The notes under the pieces: generated by a model | Told to the model about the DNA's origin: nothing | Seen by the model: the letters and a program-made list of their open reading frames with translations, nothing else | Database searches by the model: none | Position numbers and translations under genes: made by a program | Source: Rickettsia tamurae | GTDB taxonomy: Bacteria > Pseudomonadota > Alphaproteobacteria > Rickettsiales > Rickettsiaceae | Assembly (NCBI RefSeq): GCF_000751075.1 | Contig: NZ_CCMG01000015.1 | Location: 1 to 64,000, forward strand | Direction: 5' to 3' | DNA length: 64,000 nucleotides | In this document: positions 40,660 to 49,271 of the stretch, in pieces | Position numbering within the stretch: the stretch's first letter is position 1 | Layout of the letters: every line of letters begins with the position of its first letter

Positions 40660-41756
40660 ATCTTCCTGTACAACAAGGTTGCATCGCCGTAGCTAAAAAA
40701 ACGCATTTTTTCTTTTATAGCATATTTATATAATTCATGCATCTCTTTAAATCCGGCAAAAGCACATATAAGCATAAATAAAGTAGATTTAGGAAAATGG
40801 AAATTAGTAAGTAGCATATCTGCCGTTTGGAATTTAAAGCCTGGGGTTATGAAAATATCGGTTTCAAAATCACCGGCTTTTACAGTGCCTTTATTGCAAG
40901 AACTCTCAAGTGTTCTAAGTGTTGTAGTGCCGACTGCGATAATACGTCTCCCTTCTTGCTTTGCTTTATTGATGATTTCAGCAGTTTCAGGAGTGATAGA
41001 GCAATATTCGGTATGCATTTTATGCTCATGAATATTTTCGGTTTTTACAGGTAAAAAAGTTCCTGCTCCCACATGTAATGTTAAAAATGTAGTTTGTATA
41101 CCTTCTGCCTTAAGCTTATCAAGTATATCCTTTGTAAAATGCAAGCCTGCCGTCGGTGCTGCAACTGAACCTTCTATTTGACTATAGATTGTTTGATAGC
41201 GTTCGTTGTCGTTTTGAGTGTTTGTCATCCCGTGGCTTGACCACGGTATCCAGTCATTATTTAAAAATTTTTTGGATCCCGTGGTCGTAGCCGCGGGATG
41301 ACATAATGAGTGTGAACGCCTAATATAAACCGGCAGCGGCATCTCACCGTATTTATCTAGGAATTCAAATACAGAAATATTATCAAGCTCGAATTTTATT
41401 TTAATCTCGCCCATCGCAAGTTTTGCGGTAATAATTACCTTATGATTATCAAAATAAAATTCATCGCCTATATTAAGTTTTCGAGCAGGCTTTGCAAAAG
41501 ACGACCAACAATTATCAGGTAATTTTTGATTCAAATTTATTGTAATATTCTTCCCTAAATGTAACTTTGCTTTAATCACTTTGCTATTATTAAAGACTAA
41601 TAAATCACCTTCTTTTAAGTAATTTATTATGTTATAGAATTTGGTTTTAATAAGCGGTGTGGTAGCAATTAGCAAATCCGAGTGGTCACGTTTATTAGAT
41701 GGATATTGTGCGATAAGTTCGCTTGGTAAATCAAAGTCAAAATCAGATAGTTTCAT
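40656..41756 (-). CDS. queA: S-adenosylmethionine:tRNA ribosyltransferase-isomerase with an in-frame R2 insertion
   Basis: QueA transfers the ribosyl part of SAM to 7-aminomethyl-deazaguanine in tRNA during queuosine synthesis. Motifs include FDFDLPSELIAQYPSNKRD at the N-terminus, FNNSKVIKAKL, EGSVAAPTAGLHFT, HVGAGTFLPVKTENIHEHKM and TLESSCNKG, plus LTNFHFPKSTLFMLICAFAG near the end. Between PLPVYIRR and NDNERYQTIYSQIEG sits a foreign stretch with LCHPAATTTGSKKFLNN and DWIPWSSHGMT, encoded by an 81-bp R2 repeat (41223-41303). Without it the protein would be about 339 residues, normal for the family. The insertion lies in a surface-exposed variable loop region, so activity may be kept. Confidence 0.93.
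   Translation of the reverse strand: MKLSDFDFDLPSELIAQYPSNKRDHSDLLIATTPLIKTKFYNIINYLKEGDLLVFNNSKVIKAKLHLGKNITINLNQKLPDNCWSSFAKPARKLNIGDEFYFDNHKVIITAKLAMGEIKIKFELDNISVFEFLDKYGEMPLPVYIRRSHSLCHPAATTTGSKKFLNNDWIPWSSHGMTNTQNDNERYQTIYSQIEGSVAAPTAGLHFTKDILDKLKAEGIQTTFLTLHVGAGTFLPVKTENIHEHKMHTEYCSITPETAEIINKAKQEGRRIIAVGTTTLRTLESSCNKGTVKAGDFETDIFITPGFKFQTADMLLTNFHFPKSTLFMLICAFAGFKEMHELYKYAIKEKMRFFSYGDATLLYRKI
41223..41303. repeat. R2 repeat in frame inside queA
   Basis: It is 81 bp (27 codons). The arms are tgtcatcccgtggcttgacc and gtggtcgtagccgcgggatg, the latter with a few substitutions. On the minus strand it translates without a stop as CHPAATTTGSKK... to SSHGMT. Confidence 0.88.
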
Positions 41757-41921
41757 TGTTTAAATATTAGTGGCTAAAGAAGTTATTATAACAGCATATG
41801 ACAATATTTAATATAATATTTAGTTTATTGATTGCTTACTAATAAATAAACTATTTGTTGATAAAATGATTTTTTCTGTACGATACAAAACACTATTAAT
41901 TGAATAACGAAAGGAAATGCT

Positions 41922-42872
41922 ATGACAAACGAGAACCTGATTAGAGATAAATTTTATGAGATATTAAGCAGTAAAGATATAGAAGAACAGCAAAATATGG
42001 GATTTAATAATATAGATAAAATGAAAAGATATGAATTTTTTAGAGAAAGTTTTGTCAAAGAATTCAAAGCTTTGATTGAAGATCCAAATACAAATATTTC
42101 TAATGTGTACAATATGGCATACTGCAATGTAGATAAAATAGCAAGATCTCCTGACACTGCTATAGTTAAAGCAATTTGTCAAGGTGATTATGATTTAGTT
42201 GATAGTATGTTAACTGCTTTAAATATTGATCCAAATACAAAAGTATCTACGTTGAAGCATGAGGCCTCCAGTCTTTTAAGGTTTGCGTGTATTAATAATC
42301 AGAAAGAGATAGCTAAGCTTTTACTTGAAAAAGGGGCAAGTATAATACTTGACTATAATAACGGTATAACCGTTTTACACACTGCCATAACAGCCGGACA
42401 TTTTGATATGGTAGAATTTCTACTTGAAAATGGGGCTGATCCTAATTACGTAAAAGATGACAATTTTAGTTATTTAGAAATATTTACTTTCCTATACAAA
42501 AATATAGCTATGGTAACTAAATTACTCTCTTATGGTGCTAATATGGAATTTATTCGTTGTGGAAAGACCATATTTAAAAGTTTAGTAGACTTAACTAGAA
42601 ATCTTGAGGATAGGCATCAGAGTACAGATATGGTAAAAGTATATTTACAATATGGTGCTAATCCGGATGTACTCGATCCTGACGGTCAAATGGTCCGTGA
42701 TAAAGAAGTAATTTATGGACCTCTTAAAGCTCTTTTAACGCTTGAATCCGCATTTCGTAAGAATGATTACAAGGCAATTAAGGCTATTGACAAGAAAGAT
42801 TTAGCCGCATTTGTTCAATGGAAAGCAGAAATATTACCGGTTGCAAAAGATGCTTCTAAGAATAAATACTAA
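41922..42872 (+). CDS. Ankyrin-repeat protein, C-terminus frameshifted
   Basis: The protein has 316 residues with a helical N-terminal region (about 1-75) and roughly five ankyrin repeats from residue 78 to 255. The best are SSLLRFACINNQKEIAKLLL at about 116-135 and NGITVLHTAITAGHFDMVEF at 147-166 followed by LLENGADPNYV. ATG 41922 follows an AAAGGA site. After the stop at 42872 a shifted frame gives KLREKIVELVPSLEFLCILK and further codons to TAA 43034-43036, the probable original C-terminus of about 55 residues. Such proteins mediate protein binding and may be secreted effectors, but no secretion signal is visible. Confidence 0.75.
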   Translation: MTNENLIRDKFYEILSSKDIEEQQNMGFNNIDKMKRYEFFRESFVKEFKALIEDPNTNISNVYNMAYCNVDKIARSPDTAIVKAICQGDYDLVDSMLTALNIDPNTKVSTLKHEASSLLRFACINNQKEIAKLLLEKGASIILDYNNGITVLHTAITAGHFDMVEFLLENGADPNYVKDDNFSYLEIFTFLYKNIAMVTKLLSYGANMEFIRCGKTIFKSLVDLTRNLEDRHQSTDMVKVYLQYGANPDVLDPDGQMVRDKEVIYGPLKALLTLESAFRKNDYKAIKAIDKKDLAAFVQWKAEILPVAKDASKNKY

Positions 42873-43036
42873 TAAAATTAAGAGAAAAGATAGTTGAGTT
42901 GGTACCGTCTTTAGAGTTTTTATGCATCTTAAAAATTGAAGATACTCATGAGAGTACAATAAAAGCGATGACAGAGTATAAACTACTTCAAGTTGAAGCA
43001 GCAGGAGAAGCGGTGGCTCCTACTGACTTAGTTTAA
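42873..43036 (+). pseudogene. Detached C-terminal segment of the ankyrin gene
   Basis: Beginning about 42,876 the frame offset from the ankyrin gene is open to TAA 43034-43036 and reads KLREKIVELVPSLEFLCILK, then TIKAMTEYKLLQVEAAGEAV. It has good codon character and no start of its own, so it is best seen as the original tail cut off by an indel in the A/T run near 42,870. Confidence 0.6.
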
Positions 43037-43054
43037 AGGTTGAGGCTGGTACTA

Positions 43055-43123
43055 TGTCATTCCTGCGAAAGCAGGAATCCAGTTTTTTTCGGTGTCATAC
43101 CGTGGCTTGACCACGGTATGACA
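43055..43123. repeat. R3 half-arm followed by a minimal R2 hairpin
   Basis: 43055-43082 is an R3 arm (gtcattcctgcgaaagcagg with aatccag). 43093-43123 is a 31-bp R2 reduced to one arm whose own gtgg-cttga-ccac hairpin remains. Both lie in the gap before the ABC gene's 3' end. Confidence 0.7.
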
Positions 43124-43132
43124 ATAATTGCT

Positions 43133-44902
43133 TCACACTATCAACCCTTTTACTTGAGAGTTCCATAATTTTTGATATAGCTTACTATTTTTCAGTAATT
43201 CTGCGTGGCTACCGTCATCGATTATACTACCTTTTTCAAAAACTAAAATTCTATCCATATTGAGTAAAGTAGATAATCTGTGGGCAATAACTATCACGGT
43301 TTTATTTTGCATTAAATAATCCATTGACTCTTGAATTAGGCTTTCCGTTTCGCTATCTAAACTACTTGTTGCTTCATCGAGAATTAAAATAGGAGCATTT
43401 TTTAAGATAGCTCTTGCTATAATGATTCTTTGACGCTGACCGCCGGATAAATTATTTCCCCGCTCTCCGCACATAGTATCGTAACCGTCCGGTAAATTAT
43501 CGATAACATCGTGGATATGTGCAGCTTTTGCTGCTTCTATAACCTCTTCAAGAGTAGCTTCTTTTTTTCCGTATCTGATATTTTCCAAAATAGTACGATG
43601 AAAAAGTACCGGTTCTTGCGGTATAAGGCTAATAGCTTTTCTAAGAGAGTCTTGAGTTACGTTTTTAATATTTTGATTATCTATTAAAATCATCCCTTCT
43701 TCTATATCATGTAACCTAGTGAGCAAACTAATAAAAGTGGTTTTTCCTGAACCGGAAAAGCCGACTAGCCCTACTTTTTGTTTACTCGGTATTAATACTG
43801 ATTTATTATAGAATAGATTGTTATTATGGTGATAATTAAACGTAACATTTCTAAATTCAATAACACCTTCTTTGATATCTAAAGGAGTAGCATTTTCAAT
43901 ATCCGTTATAATATGCGGTGCCATTAGGGATAAACCTTGATTAAATGCTCCGACCTGCTCAAACATATCACCGATTTCTTGCGTTAAATCCCAAATATCG
44001 TCTGCTACATTTATACATAATGTTAGCACTAATACGCAATCACCTATGCTTATAGATAATTCGCTACGAAGTTTAGATAAATAATAAATCATTATAAAAA
44101 TCATTATTGAACAAGAAGTCCCAAGAGCATAACGCAATTTGAACATAAAGAATTGCATAGTTTGCTCATCGGCTACGGCATTTTCTACTCTTGTTTCTAG
44201 ATGTTGACGTTCAAACTTATGGGCTGTAAACATTCTAACCGAATTAATATTGCTAATTGCATCTACAATACTGCCGGCAACAAAAGATTGGCTTCTAGCA
44301 TAATTTAACGAGTATTTATTGATTTTATCTGAGAAAAGAACGCTAAGTCCTAAAAAAACCGTAATCCATAAAATAAATATCGTAGCAAAAACGTAATGTA
44401 CGGAATATAAAGCAATTAACGCAAATACAATAATGGCAAGTTTATGAAGAATTTTTTCGCCGAATATTGAAATGATCATCTCAAATGATCTTGCGGTTTC
44501 GGTAATACGATTGCTAATATGTCCTGCTAGATTATCCTGAAAGAATTTATGGCTATGATATTGGGTATAATTATAAAGTTCATTTAGTATTTTCCCTTTT
44601 ATTACGGGCATAGTCTTTAGATACAAATAATCATATGAACGATATGCTATATTAATACTCTCCCACCAAAGAGCATAAAATACTGCCCAGTAAATCATGG
44701 AAGATAAAAGATTATTAGCGTTCTCATCGCTGAAAGATTCTATTAAATCAATGATTTTCTGAAGTAATATACTATCAATCGCCGGAATCATACCGAGTAA
44801 AATACAAATTACAGTCAATAAAGTAATTTTAACTTTATTGAATTTTAAAAAATAAATACCTAAGCTAAATGTTGATTTAGATAAAGTAGGGTATTTTATC
44901 AC
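43133..44902 (-). CDS. ABC transporter, permease-ATPase fusion (MsbA/multidrug type)
   Basis: This 589-residue half-exporter has six membrane helices in the first 320 residues, then a nucleotide-binding domain. It contains Walker A LVGFSGSGKTTFISLL, signature LSGGQRQRIIIARAIL, Walker B ILILDEATSSLD and VIVIAHRLSTLL. The membrane domain carries the EF-like SHKFFQDNLAGHISNRITET segment. A closely similar domain (YTYFQNNLSGSIVGRVRGI) occurs in the ABC pseudogene at 55663-57324, so the two are paralogs. The substrate is unknown; lipid or drug export is typical for the group. The start is GTG 44900-44902, placing the first helix correctly. Confidence 0.9.
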   Translation of the reverse strand: MIKYPTLSKSTFSLGIYFLKFNKVKITLLTVICILLGMIPAIDSILLQKIIDLIESFSDENANNLLSSMIYWAVFYALWWESINIAYRSYDYLYLKTMPVIKGKILNELYNYTQYHSHKFFQDNLAGHISNRITETARSFEMIISIFGEKILHKLAIIVFALIALYSVHYVFATIFILWITVFLGLSVLFSDKINKYSLNYARSQSFVAGSIVDAISNINSVRMFTAHKFERQHLETRVENAVADEQTMQFFMFKLRYALGTSCSIMIFIMIYYLSKLRSELSISIGDCVLVLTLCINVADDIWDLTQEIGDMFEQVGAFNQGLSLMAPHIITDIENATPLDIKEGVIEFRNVTFNYHHNNNLFYNKSVLIPSKQKVGLVGFSGSGKTTFISLLTRLHDIEEGMILIDNQNIKNVTQDSLRKAISLIPQEPVLFHRTILENIRYGKKEATLEEVIEAAKAAHIHDVIDNLPDGYDTMCGERGNNLSGGQRQRIIIARAILKNAPILILDEATSSLDSETESLIQESMDYLMQNKTVIVIAHRLSTLLNMDRILVFEKGSIIDDGSHAELLKNSKLYQKLWNSQVKGLIV

Positions 44903-45082
44903 GATAATGTACCTCGATTTTAAAATAATATATTAATTCGTGTTATTTTGGAGCATATAATTTAATTATTTTGCAAAAATATACCTAAAAATATTAAATC
45001 TATGGAAAAATAATAAACAAGCCTTGCTTCTTACCTTAAATAATGCTACAAAATTCAGAAAATAACTTTAAAATCATTAGAA

Positions 45083-45355
45083 ATGCAAGAAAAAGAATTA
45101 TCTAATAATTTTTTAGAAGAACAAGAAAAGTCTAAGGAAGACGATTCTCCGTTCTTTGATGTAAAATATATTTGTCAAGCAAGTTTATTAATTACGGATT
45201 CTATCCGAAAAGGGTATGATGTAACGCAATTACCCAATGGTGATATTAATGTTACAGAAGTAAGAATAGTAAATGTTCATTATAATTGGAGCTCCGAAAA
45301 AGGAAAATTTGTTAAAACTAATCAGATAGAATTTAATAATAGCAAAGGTGGATGA
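45083..45355 (+). CDS. Small rickettsial protein, possibly DUF2671
   Basis: This 90-residue acidic protein has a charged N-terminus (EKELSNNFLEEQEKSKEDD) followed by a compact domain, FFDVKYICQASLLITDSIRK and GYDVTQLPNGDINVTEVRIV, ending YNWSSEKGKFVKTNQIEF. The pattern resembles a small Rickettsiales-only family (DUF2671), recalled from memory and not checked. No signal peptide or TM segment is visible. It stands alone between the divergent ABC gene and the cydAB operon. Confidence 0.65.
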   Translation: MQEKELSNNFLEEQEKSKEDDSPFFDVKYICQASLLITDSIRKGYDVTQLPNGDINVTEVRIVNVHYNWSSEKGKFVKTNQIEFNNSKGG

Positions 45356-45402
45356 TTAAATCAAATACTGTATTGATGTTATTGTGTGCTTCAGTTTTTT
45401 TT

Positions 45403-45521
45403 GTCATTGCAAGGAAAAATTGAAAATTTTAACAAAGCAATCCAGTAAAAAATTTTGATTTACAGAATTTTTTTATTATTTTTCTAGATTTCCATGCTCC
45501 TTTTAGTCGTTCGCAATGACG
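45403..45521. repeat. R1 palindromic repeat (core type ii, diverged) before cydA
   Basis: It runs from gtcattgcaaggaaaaatt to gttcgcaatgac, with inner arms agcaatcca and a core taaaaaattttga/cagaattt. It ends 27 bp before the cydA ATG and so forms part of its leader. Confidence 0.72.
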
Positions 45522-45547
45522 TTGAATCTTAAAACAGCAGCTTAAAT

Positions 45548-46894
45548 ATGGAATTTGATCAAATATTATTATCGAGGATTCAGTTTGCTTTTACCGTAAG
45601 TTTTCATATAATATTTCCTGCTTTTACTATAGGGCTTGCAAGCTTTTTAGCGGTAATTGAAGGGTTATGGTTAAAAACAAAAAAGCCGGTTTATCAAGAA
45701 ATATACAAATTTTGGGTGAAGATTTTTGCCGTTACTTTCGGTATGGGAGTAGTTTCGGGCGTTGTAATGTCTTATCAATTTGGGACTAACTGGTCGAATT
45801 TTTCAGATAAGGTTGGAAATGTCCTTGGTCCGCTTCTCGGTTTTGAAGTATTTACTGCCTTTTTCCTCGAATCTTCTTTTTTAGGTATAATGTTATTCGG
45901 CTTTAATAAAGTCAGTAAAAAAGTACATTTTATTTCTACGTTAATAGTTGCCGTTGGTACTGTAATCTCAGCTTTTTGGATACTTGCAGCTAGTAGCTGG
46001 ATGCATACGCCTGCTGGTTTTGAACTGCGAGGCGAAGGATTCTTTTATCCTTTGAATTGGTTAGAAATTATCTTTAACCCTTCTTTCCCATATCGCTTTT
46101 TCCATATGATTACGGCGGCTTATTTAACTACTTCTTTTGTTATCGGTGGTGTAGCTAGCTTTTATTTACTAAATAATCGTTATAAAGAGCATGCTAAAAT
46201 TATGCTTTTTATGGCGGTGTTAATGGCGTTAATTGTTGCACCTATTCAAATATTTATCGGTGATCTGCATGGTTTAAATACTCTTAAATATCAGCCGGTT
46301 AAAGTTTCGGCTATGGAAGGTATTTGGAATACGGAAAAAGGAGCAGCTTTTAATCTTATCGGCTTTCCTGACGGGGAAGAAGAAAAAACAAAATATGCTG
46401 TAGAAATACCTTATGCTAGTAGTTTAATCTTAACGCATAGTTTAGACGGTGAAGTGAAAGGATTAAAAGAATGGACAAAAGAAGAGCGTCCGCCGGTTGC
46501 AGTAGTATTCTTTAGCTTCCGTATTATGGTAGGAATCGGTTTCTTAATGGTATTTACAGGTATTGCCGGTTTATATCTTTATTTGAAGAAAAGATTATAT
46601 ACTACGCATTGGTTTCAATATTGGTATATATTAATGTCACCTTCAGGTTTTATTGCAGTACTTGCCGGCTGGTTCGTAACCGAGGTAGGTAGACAACCTT
46701 ATATAGTGTATAATATTTTAAAAACCGTAGATACGGTATCACCGGTACTCGGCAAATATGTATTTATTTCTCTAATTGCTTTTGTAGTAGTGTATGTGAT
46801 CATTTTCGGAGCGGGTATATATTATATAATGCATTTGATAAAGAAAGGTATAGAAGCGATAGATAATAAAAAATGTACGGAGAGATCGGTTTGA
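45548..46894 (+). CDS. cydA: Cytochrome bd ubiquinol oxidase subunit I
   Basis: CydA carries the three hemes and the quinol site of the high-affinity bd oxidase. The 448-residue protein has nine membrane helices. The heme b595 ligand His is in FAFTVSFHIIFPAFTIG (near residue 19). The GRQPY motif lies in TEVGRQPYIVYNILKT, and the Q loop near residues 240-260 has GDLHGLNTLKYQPVKVSAME. The Q loop is of the short type, which explains the length relative to E. coli CydA (522). It is the first gene of the cydA-cydB-(DUF2474) operon. Confidence 0.97.
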   Translation: MEFDQILLSRIQFAFTVSFHIIFPAFTIGLASFLAVIEGLWLKTKKPVYQEIYKFWVKIFAVTFGMGVVSGVVMSYQFGTNWSNFSDKVGNVLGPLLGFEVFTAFFLESSFLGIMLFGFNKVSKKVHFISTLIVAVGTVISAFWILAASSWMHTPAGFELRGEGFFYPLNWLEIIFNPSFPYRFFHMITAAYLTTSFVIGGVASFYLLNNRYKEHAKIMLFMAVLMALIVAPIQIFIGDLHGLNTLKYQPVKVSAMEGIWNTEKGAAFNLIGFPDGEEEKTKYAVEIPYASSLILTHSLDGEVKGLKEWTKEERPPVAVVFFSFRIMVGIGFLMVFTGIAGLYLYLKKRLYTTHWFQYWYILMSPSGFIAVLAGWFVTEVGRQPYIVYNILKTVDTVSPVLGKYVFISLIAFVVVYVIIFGAGIYYIMHLIKKGIEAIDNKKCTERSV

Positions 46895-46924
46895 ATAAAC
46901 TATTATTAGAAAAGTAATAAGCTT

Positions 46925-47944
46925 ATGTTAAATTTTGCACCTTATATAGATTTACCGCTTGTTTGGGGTGGGCTTATAGCTACCGCTATTTGTTTATATG
47001 TTTTATTAGACGGTTTTGATTTAGGAGTAGGGATCTTATTTCCGTTTGCACCTACTGATGATTGCCGTCATAAAATGATTAATTCTATTGCTCCTTTTTG
47101 GGACGGTAACGAAACTTGGTTAGTACTTGGCGGTGGTGGTTTATTTGCAGCTTTCCCACTGGCATATTCGCTATTAATGCCGGCTTTATATATTCCTATT
47201 ATATTAATGTTACTTGGCTTAATATTTCGTGGTGTAGCTTTTGAATTCCGTTTTAAGGCTCATATAGGTCATCGTTATATTTGGGACTACGCTTTTCATT
47301 TCGGTTCTATGCTTGCTGTTTTTTGTCAAGGTTTAATGCTTGGTACGTTTGTCCAAGGAATAGAGATAGAAGGACGAGAATTTGCAGGGGGGAGCTTTGA
47401 TTTTCTTACTCCCTTTTCCGTTATAACGGGGATAGCATTAATATTCGGTTATGCACTCTTGGGTGCTACTTGGCTTATTCTGAAAACAGAAAAGAAAACA
47501 CAAGATTGGGCTTATAAATCTGCTTTATATATTTTATTTTATGTTGCACTTTTTATGGGACTTGTAAGCTTATGGGTTCCTTTCTTAAATAACCACATAA
47601 ATCATCGTTGGTTTAGTGTACCTAATATTTACTATTTATCTATTGTACCTATTGTAACTGCTTTAATATTTATCAAGTTAATTAAAGCCGTTAAGCAAAA
47701 AAAAGAAGTAAAGCCGTTTATTTATACGATCTTGTTATTTTTATTAGGATATTTAGGGCTTGCGATAAGCATATGGCCATATATCGTTCCTTATAAAGTT
47801 ACGCTTGAAACTGCAGCAGCAGCACCGGAGTCACAGTCTTTACTGTTGATAGGGGCTGGAATATTCCTACCTGTCATACTTGGCTACACATTCTATTGTT
47901 ATTATATATTCCGTGGCAAATCATCTCATCATCCGATATATTAA
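46925..47944 (+). CDS. cydB: Cytochrome bd ubiquinol oxidase subunit II
   Basis: This is the structural partner of CydA. The 339-residue membrane protein begins with the family signature DLPLVWGGLIATAICLYVLL and DGFDLGVGILFPF. NSIAPFWDGNETWLVLGGGG is also present, as are LLMPALYIPIILMLLGLIFR and SIWPYIVPYKVTLETAAAAP. It follows cydA by 30 bp. Its stop overlaps the frame of a small third gene. Confidence 0.96.
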   Translation: MLNFAPYIDLPLVWGGLIATAICLYVLLDGFDLGVGILFPFAPTDDCRHKMINSIAPFWDGNETWLVLGGGGLFAAFPLAYSLLMPALYIPIILMLLGLIFRGVAFEFRFKAHIGHRYIWDYAFHFGSMLAVFCQGLMLGTFVQGIEIEGREFAGGSFDFLTPFSVITGIALIFGYALLGATWLILKTEKKTQDWAYKSALYILFYVALFMGLVSLWVPFLNNHINHRWFSVPNIYYLSIVPIVTALIFIKLIKAVKQKKEVKPFIYTILLFLLGYLGLAISIWPYIVPYKVTLETAAAAPESQSLLLIGAGIFLPVILGYTFYCYYIFRGKSSHHPIY

Positions 47945-48062
47945 AAAAATAACCTCTTGTCTAAAAGGGTGGCAATGGTTTATTATTCTATGGCTCAGCG
48001 GATTATTATCCACATTACTTTTGACTTATGTAGTTAAGTTGGTGTTTAGGATGATAGGGTAG
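47913..48062 (+). CDS. DUF2474-like small subunit of cytochrome bd oxidase
   Basis: This short ORF overlaps the end of cydB. Its core KGWQWFIILWLSGLLSTLLL, then TYVVKLVFRM, matches the W-x-x-x-W-x-x-x-L-W-x-x-G single-helix pattern of DUF2474/CydX-like peptides encoded last in cyd operons, which stabilise the oxidase. The start is uncertain. GTG 47913 gives 49 residues, a TTG at 47880 gives 60, and an ATT overlapping the cydB stop at 47940 is also possible. No ribosome site is visible, so translational coupling to cydB is likely. Confidence 0.65.
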   Translation: MANHLIIRYIKKITSCLKGWQWFIILWLSGLLSTLLLTYVVKLVFRMIG

Positions 48063-48075
48063 GTTTATTTTTTGT

Positions 48076-48173
48076 TGTCATCCCGTGGCTTGTCTACGGG
48101 GTCCATAAAAACAATTTAAAATACTAATATTAGTATTTTAAGCTGGATCCCGCGATCAAGTCGCGGTATGACA
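48076..48173. repeat. R2 repeat downstream of the cyd operon
   Basis: The arms are tgtcatcccgtggcttgtc and gatcaagtcgcggtatgaca, with a core dyad actaatattagt. A stray fragment (ctggtcaagtcacggaatga) follows at about 48,200. Confidence 0.8.
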
Positions 48174-48256
48174 AGGGTGGAATTGATCTATGCAACAAGA
48201 CTGGTCAAGTCACGGAATGACACCGAATACATGCAATGACATTAAAGTATAGGTAT

Positions 48257-49132
48257 ATGGCAAAAATCTCAGCATTTATTATTACTAAAAATGAAGCGGC
48301 AAGGATAGCGATAGCTATAAATAGCGTAAAAAATATTGTCGATGAGGTGATAGTAGTAGATAATGAAAGTACTGATGATACAGTTAGTATAGCTGAAAAA
48401 TTAGGGGCAAAGGTAGTGATAAAACCTTGGCTTGGTTATGTAGGACAGAAATCTTTTGCCGAAAGCCTTTGCGTAAATGATTGGGTCCTTAATATTGATG
48501 CCGATGAGGAGTTATCTAAAGAGTTACAAGATGAAATAGAGTATATTTTTGTATCTAAGAATCAAGATCAATATCTAGCTTATCAAATAAAGCTGTTAAT
48601 AATGCATCGTAATGACCAAAAGCCAAGAATGTTTGCTCCATTTAATAAATGTACTCGGTTGTATAATAAAAAATTTGCAAGCTTTGCAAATACCGTAAAT
48701 AGTACTACTCATGATTCGGTGATATTTAATAAGGATGTTGATTTTGCAGGTAAAATTTATCTATTAAATGAAGCTGCTTATCATTATTCGGGTACTTCAA
48801 TTGAGCAGTTGGTAACTAAAGCAAATTTTTATTCTAGCGAGCAAACAAAAGATTTAATGATGCAAGATAAAAAAGTTTCAAATATCCGCATAGCATTTGA
48901 AATGTTATGGTGGTTTTTTAAAGCATTTTTTATCAGACGATATTTTGTATTCGGTTTTGACGGTTTTGTAGATTCAATAATTTTTGCTTTTGCAAGGTTT
49001 CTAAGGCTTGCGAAATTAAGAGAGTCGTTATTTAAATCAAAAAACGTCATTGCGAGCGACTATAGGCATTATTGCATGGATACCAAGTCATCATTGCGAG
49101 GAGCGAAGCGACACGGCAATCCAGAAAAATAA
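48257..49132 (+). CDS. Glycosyltransferase family 2 (LPS core type) with a repeat-derived tail
   Basis: The N-terminal GT-A fold begins MAKISAFIITKNEAARI. VIVVDNESTDDTVSIAEKLG binds the nucleotide-sugar and NIDADEELS carries the DxD metal site. SVIFNKDVDFAGKIYLLN and FFKAFFIRRYFVFGFDGFVD are as in WaaE/KdtX-like enzymes that add glucose to the LPS core. I chose ATG 48257 over the upstream ATG 48236 because homologs start at xxISxxIITKNE. The last about 34 residues (VIASDYRHYCMDTKSS... to GNPEK) are encoded by R1 repeat sequence, so the natural stop has been lost and the repeat supplies a new tail. Confidence 0.88.
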   Translation: MAKISAFIITKNEAARIAIAINSVKNIVDEVIVVDNESTDDTVSIAEKLGAKVVIKPWLGYVGQKSFAESLCVNDWVLNIDADEELSKELQDEIEYIFVSKNQDQYLAYQIKLLIMHRNDQKPRMFAPFNKCTRLYNKKFASFANTVNSTTHDSVIFNKDVDFAGKIYLLNEAAYHYSGTSIEQLVTKANFYSSEQTKDLMMQDKKVSNIRIAFEMLWWFFKAFFIRRYFVFGFDGFVDSIIFAFARFLRLAKLRESLFKSKNVIASDYRHYCMDTKSSLRGAKRHGNPEK

Positions 49133-49209
49133 TTAAAAAAATTCTGATTTACAGAATTTTTTACTGGATTGCTTCGTCGAATTACTACGTAATTCTTCTC
49201 GTAATGACG
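49091..49209. repeat. R1 palindromic repeat (core type ii) overlapping the GT2 gene
   Basis: It runs tcattgcgaggagcgaagcg ... cttctcgtaatgac, with inner arms ggcaatcca/tggattgc and core aaattctg/cagaattt. A further R1 left arm lies at 49047-49065 and a right arm at 49243-49252. Its left third encodes the C-terminus of the glycosyltransferase. Confidence 0.82.
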
Positions 49210-49271
49210 GAAAATCGATCCACGTAACAACGTCTCCTCGCAATGACGTTTTAGAAAATAAAAAATAAATT

